DNA from: Rhodanobacter denitrificans
GTDB taxonomy: Bacteria; Pseudomonadota; Gammaproteobacteria; Xanthomonadales; Rhodanobacteraceae
Assembly (NCBI RefSeq): GCF_003335105.1
Contig: NZ_QFWQ01000009.1
Span: 1 to 64,000, forward strand
DNA length: 64,000 nucleotides
Reading direction: 5' to 3'
This document shows, one piece after another, positions 1-12,417 of this stretch. The stretch's first letter is position 1, and every line of letters starts with the position of its first letter. The notes under the pieces are model-generated. The model saw only the letters and a program-made list of their open reading frames with translations. It had not been told where the DNA came from and did no database searches. The translations under genes were made by a program, and so were the position numbers.

Positions 1-34
1 CCCGCAACAGGTCACCGCCAGGGGCTTTATCCTA

Positions 35-71
35 GAAGGCCTCCCCTCCCGGGGAGGCCTTCGTCTTTTTT
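35..71 (+). terminator. Rho-independent terminator of an upstream gene
   Basis: A perfect 12-bp stem (35-46 with 51-62) with a 4-nt loop is followed by GTC and six T residues. It must end a plus-strand transcript that begins left of the window. Confidence 0.85.
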
Positions 72-352
72 GGCGTTTGATCCGCCCAGCCGCCGCGGCC
101 GAAGGCGTGACCCCACCGCCTACTCGCTTGTTCGCTTCATCAAGTGGCGCAGCATGGACGGCGAAACCATCATGTGGCAGATCCGGCGGCACCTGATTTT
201 CGTGGGCCCGGTGCTCGCGCACATCGACAAGCTGACAAGGTCCACCGGCAGGCACGCTAGGGCGCATTGAAAGCGAGGGAATGCTGTACGGCAATCGCTC
301 TCCGCATCGGCCAGTTGCTACTCTTCGCCGACGGGTTGGCGCGAAAGGGTGA

Positions 353-1855
<1,503 letters not shown>

Positions 1856-1860
1856 AACGC

Positions 1861-1887
1861 ACCGGGCCCGCGCGTGGCGGGCCCGGT
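1861..1887. terminator. Hairpin between convergent glpK and pfkB-type kinase genes
   Basis: A perfect 11-bp GC-rich stem (1861-1871 with 1877-1887) lies in the 54-bp gap between two convergent genes. It lacks a clean T-run on either side, so termination for both strands is inferred from position. Confidence 0.55.
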
Positions 1888-1909
1888 CCTCGCCGCGTCG
1901 AGGCGGGAA

Positions 1910-2845
1910 TCAGTCCAGCGCGTAACCGAACTGGTCGAGGAATGCCGCGGCGAACTCGGCGTAGTCGAAGTGCTGGTTCTGGGTGCCCGGATGTTCCACC
2001 TTCAGTGCGCCCATCAGCGAGGCCATGCGGCCTGTCGTTGGCCAGTCCTTGCCGCGCATGATGCCGAAGATCAGTCCGGCGCGGTACGCGTCGCCGCAGC
2101 CGGTCGGATCCACCACCCGGCGTTCGCGCGCCGGCGGGATGAGGTGGGTTTCGCCGCCCACGTGGATGACCGAGCCCCGCGGGCCCTGGGTCACGATGTA
2201 CGCCGTCACCCGTTCGGCGATCTCGGCGGCGCTCCAGCCGGTGCGTGCCTGCAGCAGCTGCGACTCGTAATCGTTGACGATCACATAGGTCGCCTTGCCG
2301 ATCATCGCGCGGAACTCGTCGCCGCTGAACAGCGGCATCGCCTGGCCGGGGTCGAACACGAACGGCACGCCGCGCGCGGCGAACTCGTCCACGTGCTGCA
2401 GCATCGCCTCGCGGCCGTCCGGGGCGACGATCGCGAAGTCGATCCCCGGGATGTCGCGCACGTGGTTTTCCTGCGCGCTGGACATTGCGCCGGGATGGAA
2501 GGCGGTGATCTGGTTGTTGTCCAGGTCGGTGGTGATGAAGCACTGCGGGGTGAACTGGTCGTCGAACACGCGCACGCCGTCGAGCCGGATGCCGCACTGC
2601 TCCATGTGCGCGCGATACGGCGCGAAGTCCTGGCCCACCGCGGCCACCGGCAGCGGGTCGCCGCCGAGCAGCTTGAGGTTGTAGGCGATATTGCCGGCGC
2701 AGCCGCCGAACTCGCGGCGCATCCGCGGCACCAGGAACGACACGTTCAGGATGTGCATCTGGTCGGGCAGGATGTGGTTCTTGAACTGGTCCTGGAACAC
2801 CATGATGGTGTCGTAGGCCAGCGATCCGCAGATGACGGCAGACAT
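1910..2845 (-). CDS. PfkB-family carbohydrate/adenosine kinase
   Basis: An ATP-dependent sugar or nucleoside kinase of the ribokinase/PfkB family, 311 residues from the ATG at 2845. Visible motifs are the N-terminal GSLAYDTIM strand, the substrate-binding glycines in REFGGCAGNIAYNL, and the C-terminal family signature VVDPTGCGDAYRAGL with the catalytic Asp. The sequence resembles proteins annotated as adenosine kinase in Xanthomonadales, but the substrate cannot be fixed from sequence alone. An upstream extension to 3067 stays open in frame, but it lacks family similarity and would run through the mreB promoter, so the shorter start is preferred. The gene is divergent from mreB and convergent with glpK. 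Confidence 0.88.
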   Translation of the reverse strand: MSAVICGSLAYDTIMVFQDQFKNHILPDQMHILNVSFLVPRMRREFGGCAGNIAYNLKLLGGDPLPVAAVGQDFAPYRAHMEQCGIRLDGVRVFDDQFTPQCFITTDLDNNQITAFHPGAMSSAQENHVRDIPGIDFAIVAPDGREAMLQHVDEFAARGVPFVFDPGQAMPLFSGDEFRAMIGKATYVIVNDYESQLLQARTGWSAAEIAERVTAYIVTQGPRGSVIHVGGETHLIPPARERRVVDPTGCGDAYRAGLIFGIMRGKDWPTTGRMASLMGALKVEHPGTQNQHFDYAEFAAAFLDQFGYALD

Positions 2846-3050
2846 GATGAGCGGAAGCCCCGGGCAAGGTGGAAAGGTCGCGGATGCCGCGGTCGGCCGG
2901 ACGCCGAAGCGGCCGGTTCCGGCCAAAGGCTGGAATCGTACCGTCATCCGCCCGCGTTGGCGAATTTCCGCGATCGCATCCAGTTCATTCCGCCGCGCAG
3001 AAAGTGTGCTTATGGTCGTGTTGTGGAAGGGTTTCTTAACGTTATTGTCC

Positions 3051-4167
<1,117 letters not shown>

Positions 4168-4182
4168 GGCCGGGGCCGTCGG

Positions 4183-5136
4183 ATGGCGCGCACGCGCGAC
4201 GAGTCCTCGCCGCTGTTCGCCGGCAATGCCGCGGGCACGCTGCGGCTGATCGTCTACCTCGCGCTCGCCGTGGTGCTGATGGTGCTCGACCATCGCAACG
4301 GCTGGTTGTGGCGCGTGCGCTACGCCACGGCAGCCGTGGTCGAGCCGGTGTATCGGCTGGCCGGACTGCCGGCAGCCGGGGTCCGCGCGGTGAGCGTGAC
4401 CTTTGCCGACCGCCAGCGGCTGACCGAGCAGAACCAGCGCCTGCGCGAAGACCTGTTGCTGGCCAATGCCAAGTTGAACCGGATGGCCGCGGTGGCCGAG
4501 CAGAACCAGCGCCTGAAAGAGTTGCTCGATACCCAGCACAGCCTGAATCTGAACGTGCAGCTGGCGCGGGTGATCGGTGTGGACCTCGGCGCCTACCGCT
4601 ACGAGCTCACCCTGAACATGGGCGCCCGCGACGGCGTCAGGTCGGGCCAGCCGGTGATCGATGCGCGTGGCGTGATGGGCCAGGTGAAGGAGGTGCTGCC
4701 GACCACCTCGATGGTGATGCTGATCACCGACCCGTCGCACGCGATCCCGGTGGTGATCGAGCGCACCGGCCTGCGCACGGTGGCCTACGGCTCGCGCGAC
4801 GGCGCCGAGCTCAGCCTGCCGAACATTCCGCAGGCCGCCGACGTGCGTGCGGGTGACAAGTTGCTCACTTCCGGCCTCGGCGGGCGTTTCCCGCCGGGCT
4901 TCCCGGTGGGCGAGGTGCGTTCGGTGGCGCCGTCGGCCAGCGGCATGTTCCTGATGGCGATGGCGCGGCCGTCGGCGGATCTCGACCGCAGCGAGGACGT
5001 GCTGCTGCTGCACGACCAGGCCGAGCCCGACGGTCCGCCCGCGCCGGTGACGCCGATGGGGCCGCCGCGTGACTTGGCGCCGGCCGCCTCCGCCTCCGCC
5101 GCCGCTCCGCCAGCGGCCAGCGGGGTACGGCGATGA
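4183..5136 (+). CDS. mreC: Rod-shape-determining protein MreC
   Basis: Bitopic inner-membrane scaffold whose periplasmic part contacts and activates PBP2 in the elongasome. In the 317 residues I see a short basic cytoplasmic tail, one transmembrane segment (about residues 20-38), a coiled coil rich in Gln, Glu and Arg (about 75-115), a beta-barrel region containing VIGVDLGAYRYELTLN and GLGGRFPPGFPVG, and a Pro/Ala-rich C-terminal tail. The stop codon overlaps the mreD start (ATGA), which indicates translational coupling. Confidence 0.96.
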   Translation: MARTRDESSPLFAGNAAGTLRLIVYLALAVVLMVLDHRNGWLWRVRYATAAVVEPVYRLAGLPAAGVRAVSVTFADRQRLTEQNQRLREDLLLANAKLNRMAAVAEQNQRLKELLDTQHSLNLNVQLARVIGVDLGAYRYELTLNMGARDGVRSGQPVIDARGVMGQVKEVLPTTSMVMLITDPSHAIPVVIERTGLRTVAYGSRDGAELSLPNIPQAADVRAGDKLLTSGLGGRFPPGFPVGEVRSVAPSASGMFLMAMARPSADLDRSEDVLLLHDQAEPDGPPAPVTPMGPPRDLAPAASASAAAPPAASGVRR

Positions 5137-5618
5137 ACCGGCAGCGGCTGAGCCTGTGGTGGTTCGTCGGCACGCTGGTGTTCGCCCTGTTGTCGATGCT
5201 GGTCCCGCTGCCCGGCGCGCTGGAGCCGTTCAAGCCGTACTGGCCGGCGCTGTTCCTGCTGTACTGGTCGCTGGAGTCGGAAGATCGGGTCACCCTGGGG
5301 CTGGCCTTCATGGTGGGCCTGGCCGCGGACCTGCTCAACGGCGTGGTGCTCGGCGAGCAGGCGCTGCGCCTCATCGCGCTGGTGTTCATCGCGCTGCGCT
5401 TCCGCTCGCGGCTGCGTTTTTTCCCGATGTGGCAGCAGGCGCTGGCGGTGCTGGCGCTGCTGCTGAACGACCGTATCCTGCTGCTGATCGTGCGCGTGCT
5501 GGCCGGTGCCTCGCTGCCGCCGGCGAGCTGGTGGATCTCGCCGTTCGTGGGCGCCGCGCTGTGGCCGTTCCTGTTCCTGCTGCTGGACGACCTGCGCGCG
5601 CGGCTGCGGATTCAATGA
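5133..5618 (+). CDS. mreD: Rod-shape-determining membrane protein MreD
   Basis: Small integral inner-membrane partner of MreC in the elongasome. The 161-residue product is almost entirely hydrophobic, with about five membrane segments. It contains the usual PYWPALFLLYWSLESEDR and GLAADLLNGVVLGEQAL segments of the family. It overlaps mreC by four bases and is followed 16 bp later by mrdA. Confidence 0.93.
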   Translation: MNRQRLSLWWFVGTLVFALLSMLVPLPGALEPFKPYWPALFLLYWSLESEDRVTLGLAFMVGLAADLLNGVVLGEQALRLIALVFIALRFRSRLRFFPMWQQALAVLALLLNDRILLLIVRVLAGASLPPASWWISPFVGAALWPFLFLLLDDLRARLRIQ

Positions 5619-5634
5619 GACATGAACCAGTGAC

Positions 5635-7641
5635 ATGAAGCCCCGGCGCTCGATCAAGGACCCCCGCGGCGAAAGCCTGCTGTTCCGGCGCCGCGCGCTG
5701 GCCGGTTTCGTGCTGATCGTGCTATGCCTGTGCCTGCTGCTGAGCCGCTTCGTGTTCCTGCAGGTGATGCATCACGACGAGTTCGTCACCCGCTCGCAGG
5801 CCAACCGGGTCAAGCCGCGCGCGATCCCGCCGGCGCGCGGGCTGATCTACGACCGCAACGGCGTGCTGCTGGCCGACAACGTGCCGGCGTTCCGGCTGGA
5901 AGTGGTGCCCGAGCAGGTCAAGGACATGCCGGCGATGCTGGCCGAGCTGGGCAAGGTGGTGCCGCTGGACCCGGACGACCTGGACGCGTTCCGCAAGCAG
6001 CTGCGGCAGAGCCGTCGCTTCGAGAACGTGCCGCTCAAGATGCGCCTGACCGAGGACGAGATCGATCGCTTCGCCGTGAACCGCTGGCGCTTTCCCGGGG
6101 TGGACGTGGTGCCCTACCTGACCCGGCGCTATCCGCTGGGCGGGCTGTTCGCGCACGTGGTGGGTTACGTCGGACGCATCGACGCCGACGACCTGGACCG
6201 GCTCGACCCGGTGCGCTACAAGGGCACCAGCCACGTCGGCCGCAGCGGCATCGAGCGCTCCTACGAGAACCTGCTGCACGGCACGCCGGGCTACGAACTG
6301 CTGGAGGTGAACGCCGACGGGCGCACCCAGCGCGTGCTGGAAACGCATGCGCCGACGCCGGGCAGGAACCTCTACCTGAGCATCGACGTGCGCCTGCAGA
6401 AGGCCGCCGAGTCGGCCTTTGCCGGGCGTCCCGGCGCGGCGGTGGCGATCGACCCGCGCAACGGCCAGGTGCTGGCGATGGTCAGCGTGCCCACCTTCGA
6501 CCCCAACCTGTTCGTCAACGGCATCAGCCAGGCCGACTACAGCGCGCTGACCACCGACCCGGACAAGCCGCTGTACAACCGCGCGTTGCGCGGCGTGTAT
6601 CCGCCCGGTTCCACGGTGAAGCCGCTGGTCGGCCTGGCCGGGCTGGAAACCGGCCTGCGCACGCCGCAGGACACCGTGGTCTCCACCGGCGTGTTCTACA
6701 TTCCGGGTCAGCAGCGCGGCTATCGCGACGACCAGCGCGGCGGCGTGGGGCGGGTCGATCTGGTTGGCGCGATCGAGCAGTCGGTGAACACCTATTTCTA
6801 CAAGCTCGCGCTGGACATGGGCATCGACCGCTTCAGCGAGTACATGGGCAAGTTCGGCTTCGGCCGGCCGACCGGGATCGACCTGATCGGCGAATCCTCC
6901 GGCGTGCTTCCCTCGCGCGAATGGAAGGCGGCCAACTTCCGCCAGCCGTGGTACCCCGGCGAGACGGTGATCGCCGGCATCGGCCAGGGTTTCTGGGCGG
7001 TCACGCCGTTGCAGCTAGGCCACGCCATCGCCACCTTCGCCGGTCACGGCGTGCCGTACGCGCCGCGTCTGGCGATGGCCACCCAGGACGGTGTCAACAC
7101 GCAACCGCAACCGCTGGCCAACCCGCCCAGCGGGCCATCGGTGATCCGCAAGCCGGCCGACTGGGACGCGGTGAACCAGGGCATGCAGCGGGTGATCTAC
7201 GGCGCCAAGGGCACCGGGCGCCGGCTCGGCGTCGGCTTCCCCTACCTGATGGCCGGCAAGAGCGGCACCGCCGAGCGCTTCTCGCGCACTTCCGAGGCCT
7301 ACGACACCAACCGCAGCACGGCTTATCTGGCCAGTCGCCACCGCGCCTGGTTCGTTGCCTACGCGCCGGCCGACAATCCGCAGATCGCGGTGGCGGCGAT
7401 CCTCGAATCCGGTGCCTGGGGCGCGGAAGCAGCCGGGCCGATCGTGCGCACGATCCTTGATACCTGGCTGGCCGCCCACGACGGCGTGATTCCCGGCGCG
7501 GAGCGCCTGCCGGTGACGGCGGCGCCGCTGGCGCCGGTCGCCGCGCCGGCGGCGACTGCCCCGCCCGATACCGGCCTGGAAGACGACGGCCCGGTCGAAG
7601 ACCTGCCGGCACAGGCCACCACGACCGGAGGCACGCCATGA
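5635..7641 (+). CDS. mrdA: Penicillin-binding protein 2 (elongasome transpeptidase)
   Basis: Class B PBP that cross-links peptidoglycan during lateral growth, working with the glycosyltransferase RodA. The 668 residues contain an N-terminal membrane anchor (about 25-43), a pedestal/dimerisation region with ARGLIYDRNGVLLADN, and the transpeptidase domain. Its active-site motifs are S326-T-V-K, S383-V-N and K542-S-G-T. The tail after about residue 620 is rich in Pro and Ala, unlike the short E. coli tail. Its stop overlaps the rodA start (ATGA), so the two are coupled, fitting their one-to-one complex. Confidence 0.97.
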   Translation: MKPRRSIKDPRGESLLFRRRALAGFVLIVLCLCLLLSRFVFLQVMHHDEFVTRSQANRVKPRAIPPARGLIYDRNGVLLADNVPAFRLEVVPEQVKDMPAMLAELGKVVPLDPDDLDAFRKQLRQSRRFENVPLKMRLTEDEIDRFAVNRWRFPGVDVVPYLTRRYPLGGLFAHVVGYVGRIDADDLDRLDPVRYKGTSHVGRSGIERSYENLLHGTPGYELLEVNADGRTQRVLETHAPTPGRNLYLSIDVRLQKAAESAFAGRPGAAVAIDPRNGQVLAMVSVPTFDPNLFVNGISQADYSALTTDPDKPLYNRALRGVYPPGSTVKPLVGLAGLETGLRTPQDTVVSTGVFYIPGQQRGYRDDQRGGVGRVDLVGAIEQSVNTYFYKLALDMGIDRFSEYMGKFGFGRPTGIDLIGESSGVLPSREWKAANFRQPWYPGETVIAGIGQGFWAVTPLQLGHAIATFAGHGVPYAPRLAMATQDGVNTQPQPLANPPSGPSVIRKPADWDAVNQGMQRVIYGAKGTGRRLGVGFPYLMAGKSGTAERFSRTSEAYDTNRSTAYLASRHRAWFVAYAPADNPQIAVAAILESGAWGAEAAGPIVRTILDTWLAAHDGVIPGAERLPVTAAPLAPVAAPAATAPPDTGLEDDGPVEDLPAQATTTGGTP

Positions 7642-8753
7642 TCGAGGCGCTGTACGCACGTGCGCACCGCTTCCTGCGCCGCATCCTGACCCGGCCGCGG
7701 ATCGACCTGCCGCTGGCGTTCGGCCTGTTCCTGCTGGCCTCGATCGGCCTGGTCACCTTATACAGCGCCGGCGACGGCAATCTGGCGCTGGTCGGCGGAC
7801 AGGCCGGCCGCTTCGTGCTCGGCGGCGCGCTGCTGCTGCTGGTGTCGCGCATCCCGCCGCCGGTGCTGCGCAGCTGGACGCCGTGGCTGTACGCCGGCAG
7901 CACCGGGCTGCTGGTGGTGGTGGCGGTGCTGGGCGAGGGCCGCGGTTCGATCCGCTGGCTGGACCTCGGCATCATGCGCTTCCAGCCGTCGGAGCTGCTC
8001 AAGCTGACCATGCCGATGATGGTGGCCTGGTACCTGCACCCGCGCCAGCTGCCGCCGGGCTGGAAGGACATCGTGATGGTCGGCCTGCTGATCGCGATTC
8101 CGGCGGGGCTGATCGCCGAGCAGCCGGACCTGGGCACCGCGGTGCTGGTGACCGCGGCCGGCGCGTTCGCGCTGTTCCTGTCCGGCATGGCGTGGTGGCG
8201 CATCGGCCTGCTGGTCGGCGCGGTGGCCGGGATGATCCCGGTCGGCTGGCACTTCATGCACCAGTACCAGCGCGAGCGCGTGCTGACCCTGCTCAACCCG
8301 GAGTCCGATCCGCTCGGCAACGGCTGGCACATCATCCAGTCGCAGATCGCGGTGGGCTCTGGTGGCGTGTTCGGCAAGGGCTGGCAGCACAGCACGCAGT
8401 CGCGGCTGGACTTCCTGCCCGAGCACACCACCGACTTCATCTTCGCGGTGTTCTCCGAAGAGTTCGGCCTGGTCGGAGTGGCCGCGCTGGTCGCGCTGTA
8501 CGCCTTCATCATCGGTCGCTGCCTGTGGATCGCGATGGAGGCGCGCGACACCTACTCGCGTCTGCTCGCCGGCGCGATCGGCATGAGCTTCTTCGTCTAC
8601 GTGTTCGTCAATGGCGGCATGGTGGCCGGCATGCTGCCGGTGGTCGGCGTGCCGATGCCGCTGATCAGCTACGGGGGCACCTCGGCGGTGTCGCTGTTGA
8701 CCGGGTTCGGCGTGCTGATGTCGATCCACGCCAACCGCAAGATGCATATTTGA
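7638..8753 (+). CDS. rodA: SEDS peptidoglycan glycosyltransferase RodA
   Basis: Polymerises lipid II into glycan strands for cell elongation. The 371-residue product has about ten predicted membrane segments and SEDS signatures: RFQPSELLKLTMPM, AEQPDLGTAVLV, the extracellular loop with NPESDPLGNGWHIIQS, and the C-terminal PLISYGGTSAVSLL. It overlaps mrdA by four bases and is followed closely by mltB. Confidence 0.97.
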   Translation: MIEALYARAHRFLRRILTRPRIDLPLAFGLFLLASIGLVTLYSAGDGNLALVGGQAGRFVLGGALLLLVSRIPPPVLRSWTPWLYAGSTGLLVVVAVLGEGRGSIRWLDLGIMRFQPSELLKLTMPMMVAWYLHPRQLPPGWKDIVMVGLLIAIPAGLIAEQPDLGTAVLVTAAGAFALFLSGMAWWRIGLLVGAVAGMIPVGWHFMHQYQRERVLTLLNPESDPLGNGWHIIQSQIAVGSGGVFGKGWQHSTQSRLDFLPEHTTDFIFAVFSEEFGLVGVAALVALYAFIIGRCLWIAMEARDTYSRLLAGAIGMSFFVYVFVNGGMVAGMLPVVGVPMPLISYGGTSAVSLLTGFGVLMSIHANRKMHI

Positions 8754-8849
8754 ACGTTGCCGATTTCCTGCCCGCCATCCGCCCGGAGTTGCCCCCGCGT
8801 GCGTGCTAGGCTTTCGACGACATCGGTCTTCTGTGAGCGAAGCCACAAC

Positions 8850-9860
8850 ATGACAGTCGCGCCTGTGCCGGTCCCGGCCCGTTTCCTCGCCATCCTCGGC
8901 CTGCTTTGGATGGGCGCCTCGACCACGGCCGCGGCGACGGTGCACCCCGGACAGTCCGAACTGGTGCGCGAAGTCGCGCAGGAGACCGGGAAAAGCCCGC
9001 AGGCGCTGAACGCGCTGCTCGACGGCGCGAAGATGCAGCAGGGCATTCTCGATGCGATCAGCCGCCCGGCCGAGGCGAAGCCGTGGAAGGATTACCGGCC
9101 GATCTTCCTCACCGACCAGCGAATCAGTGACGGCATCGTGTTCTATCGCGAACATCGCGCGCTGCTGGAGCAGATCGGCAAACAGTACGGCGTGGCGCCG
9201 CAGTACATCGTGGCGATCGTCGGCGTGGAGACCAGTTACGGGCGCAACACCGGCAGGTACAAGGTGCTCGACGCACTGGTCACGCTGGGCCTGTACTACC
9301 CGCCGCGGGCGAAATTCTTCCGCGAGCAGCTGAAGGAACTGCTGAGCTTGCCGGACAACCATCTGGCCGGCCCGATCGACACGCTCACCGGCTCCTACGC
9401 CGGCGCGCAGGGCTGGGGCCAGTTCATGCCCAGCAGCATCCGCGATTTCGGGGTGGACGCCGACCACGACGGCCGCATCGACCTTTCGAACTCGCTGCCG
9501 GACATCTTCGCCAGCGTGGCCAACTATTTCGTGAAGCATGGCTGGGTCGACGGCGGCCCGGTCGCGGCCCGGGCGCAACCGGACGCGGCGGCCCGGCCGA
9601 TCACGGTCAAGGACGCCGCGCCACAATGGCCGCTGGAGCAGTTGGAGGCGTGGGGTTACGCGCCGTTGCAGCGGCTGTCGCCGGGCGAGGCGGCCAGCCT
9701 GCAGACACTGGAAGGCCCGAACGGGCCGGAGTACTGGTTCACCTTCCGGAATTTCTACGTGATCACCCGCTACAACCGCAGCCCGCTGTACGCGATGGCG
9801 GTCGACCAGCTGGCGCAGGCGATCGCCGCCGGTGCTGACCGGGCGGGCGCCGCACGATGA
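8850..9860 (+). CDS. mltB: Lytic murein transglycosylase B
   Basis: Cleaves glycan strands to 1,6-anhydromuropeptides in the periplasm, making room for new peptidoglycan. The 336-residue product from the ATG at 8850 begins with a signal sequence ending near residue 25 (ASTTAAA). I see no lipobox Cys, so it may be soluble, or lightly anchored by the signal, unlike the E. coli lipoprotein. The catalytic glutamate is E127 in GVETSYGRNTG. Family segments FFREQLKELL, GSYAGAQGWGQFMPSS and the DHDGRIDL region are all present. It overlaps rlpA by four bases. Confidence 0.94.
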   Translation: MTVAPVPVPARFLAILGLLWMGASTTAAATVHPGQSELVREVAQETGKSPQALNALLDGAKMQQGILDAISRPAEAKPWKDYRPIFLTDQRISDGIVFYREHRALLEQIGKQYGVAPQYIVAIVGVETSYGRNTGRYKVLDALVTLGLYYPPRAKFFREQLKELLSLPDNHLAGPIDTLTGSYAGAQGWGQFMPSSIRDFGVDADHDGRIDLSNSLPDIFASVANYFVKHGWVDGGPVAARAQPDAAARPITVKDAAPQWPLEQLEAWGYAPLQRLSPGEAASLQTLEGPNGPEYWFTFRNFYVITRYNRSPLYAMAVDQLAQAIAAGADRAGAAR

Positions 9861-10777
9861 GGGCGGCGGGCGTGGCGGCGTTGCTGCTGGCGGCGTTGCT
9901 GCTCGCCGGCTGCGGCGGCGCGAAGACGAGGAAGCCCGGCTACGGCTACGGCGCCGGCGGCAGCAGCCGCGGCGGCGCGGCGCGCGGCACCGACGAGCGA
10001 CGGGAGGGCGGCTTCCGCGACGACCTCAGCCAGTCGCAGGAACGGCGTTATCGCGACAGCGCCGACAGCGTGCCGCCGCCGCTGGACGTCAGCAAGCTGG
10101 TCGAGCCGGTGCCGAAGGTCGAGCCGCGCTCGCTGTACGGCAACAAGTCGCCGTATACCGTGCGCGGGCAGACCTACCGCGTGCTGTCCAGCGCGCGCGA
10201 CTACGACGAGCGCGGCATCGCCTCGTTCTACGGCAACAAGTTCCACGGCTACAAGACCTCCAGCCTGGAAAACTACGACATGTACGCGTTCAGCGCGGCC
10301 AGCACCACCCTGCCGCTGCCCAGCTACGCGCGCGTGACCAACCTGGAAAACGGCAAGAGCGTGATCGTGCGGGTCAACGACCGCGGCCCGTTCCATGACA
10401 ACCGCCTGATCGACCTGTCCTACGCCGCGGCGGTGAAGATCGGTATCTGGCCCAAGGGCACCGGCCTGGTCGAGGTGCGCGGGATCGACCCCGGGCAGCC
10501 ACTGCAGGAACTGCCGGCGCCGGCCGTGGTCACAGGCGCACACCCGGGAATCTACCTGCAGGTGGGCGCGTTCGCCGATGCGGAGAATGCCGAGCGGCTG
10601 GCACGGCGCCTGCGTCAGGCCGACCTGGGCGACGTGCAGGTGAACGAGGCCATGGTCAACGGCCGGCGCGTGCGCCGGGTGCGGATCGGGCCGCTGGCCA
10701 GCGTGGACCGCGCCGACCAGGTCAGTGCACGGATCGAAGGCATGGGCCTGCCGCGGCCCCAGGTCGCGGTAGACTGA
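9857..10777 (+). CDS. rlpA: RlpA, SPOR-domain lytic transglycosylase lipoprotein
   Basis: Outer-membrane lipoprotein that in Pseudomonas cleaves denuded glycan strands at the septum. The 306-residue product has a lipobox LLAGC with the lipidated Cys at residue 19. A Gly/Ser/Arg-rich linker follows, then the double-psi beta-barrel with RGIASFYGNKFHGYKTSS and VRVNDRGPFHDNRLIDLS (the catalytic Asp is in NDRGPF). A C-terminal SPOR domain starts at IYLQVGAFADAENAERL and would bind denuded glycan. It sits between mltB and the carboxypeptidase gene. Confidence 0.95.
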   Translation: MRAAGVAALLLAALLLAGCGGAKTRKPGYGYGAGGSSRGGAARGTDERREGGFRDDLSQSQERRYRDSADSVPPPLDVSKLVEPVPKVEPRSLYGNKSPYTVRGQTYRVLSSARDYDERGIASFYGNKFHGYKTSSLENYDMYAFSAASTTLPLPSYARVTNLENGKSVIVRVNDRGPFHDNRLIDLSYAAAVKIGIWPKGTGLVEVRGIDPGQPLQELPAPAVVTGAHPGIYLQVGAFADAENAERLARRLRQADLGDVQVNEAMVNGRRVRRVRIGPLASVDRADQVSARIEGMGLPRPQVAVD

Positions 10778-10852
10778 GCAGGTTTTTCCACATCTTTTCC
10801 CATCGCGTCGGCACCGCCGCGCCGACACCCAGCCACCGGACTGAACAACACG

Positions 10853-12106
10853 ATGAATTTTTCCCGCCGCACCCTGATCCCGTTCGCCGCCCTCGTGCTG
10901 CTCGTCGGCGCCGCCGTCGCTCAGACGCCGCCGCGCCCGTCGCCGGTACCGCGCCCGGTGGTTCCCGAGGCGCCGGTGCCGCCGCCGCCGGACGTCGACG
11001 GCAAGAGCTGGGTGCTGATGGACTACGCCACCGGCCAGATCCTCGCCAGCAAGGAGCCCGACCAGCGCGTGGAGCCGGCCTCGATCACCAAGGTGATGAC
11101 CGACTACGTGGTCTCCGCCGAGATCGCCAACGGCAAGATCCACATGACCGACCCGGTCACCATCAGCGAGAACGCCTGGCGCGGCGGCGGCGCCGGCACC
11201 GACGGCTCCACCAGCTTCCTCAAGCTCAACAGCCAGGTGCCGCTGAAGGACCTGCTGTACGGCATGATCATCCAGTCCGGCAACGACGCGGCGATCGCGC
11301 TGGCCGAGCACACCGCCGGCTCCGAGCCGGCGTTCGCCGGCCTGATGAACGCGTACGCCAAGCAGCTCGGCATGGCCAACTCCAACTTCGAGAACGCCTC
11401 CGGCTACCCGATCGCGAACCACTACACCACTGCGCACGACATCGCGCTGCTGTCGCGCGCGCTGATCCACGACTTCCCCGAGGACTACGCGATCTCCGCG
11501 GTCAAGGAGTTCGAGTGGAACGGCATCAAGCAGCACAACCGCAATACCCTGCTGTGGCGCGATCCCAGCGTGGACGGGATCAAGACCGGCCATACCGCGG
11601 CCGCCGGCTATTGCCTGGCCGCCTCGGCCAAGCAGGGCGAATCGCGCATGATCGCCATCGTGATGGGCGCCAGCAGCGAGAAGGCACGCGCCGACTCGGC
11701 GATGGCCCTGCTCAACTACGGTTTCCGCTTCTACGAGACCCACAAGCTGTATGACGCCGGCAAGCCGCTGGCCACGCCGCGGCTGTGGAAGGGCGCGACG
11801 AACCAGCTGCCGCTGGGCGTCGCCGACAGCGTGCAGGTCACCGTCAAGCGCGGCCAGTACGACCAGCTCAAGGCCACCATGGACATCCCGGCCACGCTGA
11901 TCGCGCCATTCACCAAGGGCCAGCAGGTCGGCACGCTGCGCATCACGCTGGCCGGCCAGCCGGTGCAGAACGTGCCGCTGGTGGCGCTGGCCGACGCGCC
12001 GCAGGGCGGCTTCTTCTCGCGCCTGTGGGACAGCATCCTGCTGTGGTTCCACAGCGACAAGAAGGCCGATGCCGAGGCACCGGCCAAGGGCGCGGACGCG
12101 AAGTGA
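10853..12106 (+). CDS. dacA: D-alanyl-D-alanine carboxypeptidase (PBP5/6 type)
   Basis: Removes the terminal D-Ala from pentapeptides, limiting cross-linking. The 417-residue product has a signal peptide (residues 1-23) followed by a Pro-rich linker. The serine DD-peptidase motifs are S77-I-T-K, S142-G-N and K244-T-G. A C-terminal beta domain follows, and then an amphipathic helix with [14 protein letters not shown] that should anchor the enzyme to the inner membrane, as in PBP5. Its TGA overlaps the ybeD ATG by one base. Choosing dacA over dacC is by position and length only. Confidence 0.93.
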   Translation: MNFSRRTLIPFAALVLLVGAAVAQTPPRPSPVPRPVVPEAPVPPPPDVDGKSWVLMDYATGQILASKEPDQRVEPASITKVMTDYVVSAEIANGKIHMTDPVTISENAWRGGGAGTDGSTSFLKLNSQVPLKDLLYGMIIQSGNDAAIALAEHTAGSEPAFAGLMNAYAKQLGMANSNFENASGYPIANHYTTAHDIALLSRALIHDFPEDYAISAVKEFEWNGIKQHNRNTLLWRDPSVDGIKTGHTAAAGYCLAASAKQGESRMIAIVMGASSEKARADSAMALLNYGFRFYETHKLYDAGKPLATPRLWKGATNQLPLGVADSVQVTVKRGQYDQLKATMDIPATLIAPFTKGQQVGTLRITLAGQPVQNVPLVALADAPQGGFFSRLWDSILLWFHSDKKADAEAPAKGADAK

Positions 12107-12396
12107 TGCAGCCGGTCGACTTCAGCAAGGCGAAGCAGGAGGGCAAGGGCTTCCAGTTTCCCGGCGAATTCGAGATCACCGCGGTCGGCAACGCCAGCGC
12201 GAACCTGCCGACCCGCGTGCCGCAACTGCTGGAACGCGCCGGGCTGCATGTGCTGCACGAGACCGTGCGGCACCGGCATTCCGGCGCGGGCAACTTCGTC
12301 TCGGTCACGGTCAGCTTCCGTTGCGACAGCCGCGAGCAGTACGAGGCGGCGCACCATGCATTGCGCGCCGATCCGGATATCCGTTACACGATGTGA
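12106..12396 (+). CDS. ybeD: YbeD-like DUF493 protein
   Basis: A 96-residue cytoplasmic protein of the YbeD/DUF493 family, an alpha-beta ACT-like fold that is usually encoded between dacA and lipB. Motifs include [15 protein letters not shown] and the C-terminal YTM end. The role is not settled; regulation of lipoylation is the common inference from gene order. The start ATG overlaps the dacA stop by one base. The coding frame stays open further upstream, inside dacA, but that part does not match the family. Confidence 0.88.
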   Translation: MQPVDFSKAKQEGKGFQFPGEFEITAVGNASANLPTRVPQLLERAGLHVLHETVRHRHSGAGNFVSVTVSFRCDSREQYEAAHHALRADPDIRYTM

Positions 12397-12417
12397 ACGG
12401 CCGGAGTCGGAATGGGA

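Noticed and set aside
70-270. 66-residue plus-strand frame upstream of glpK
   Set aside because: It starts at TTG inside the terminator tail, has no ribosome site and matches no family; more likely non-coding leader.
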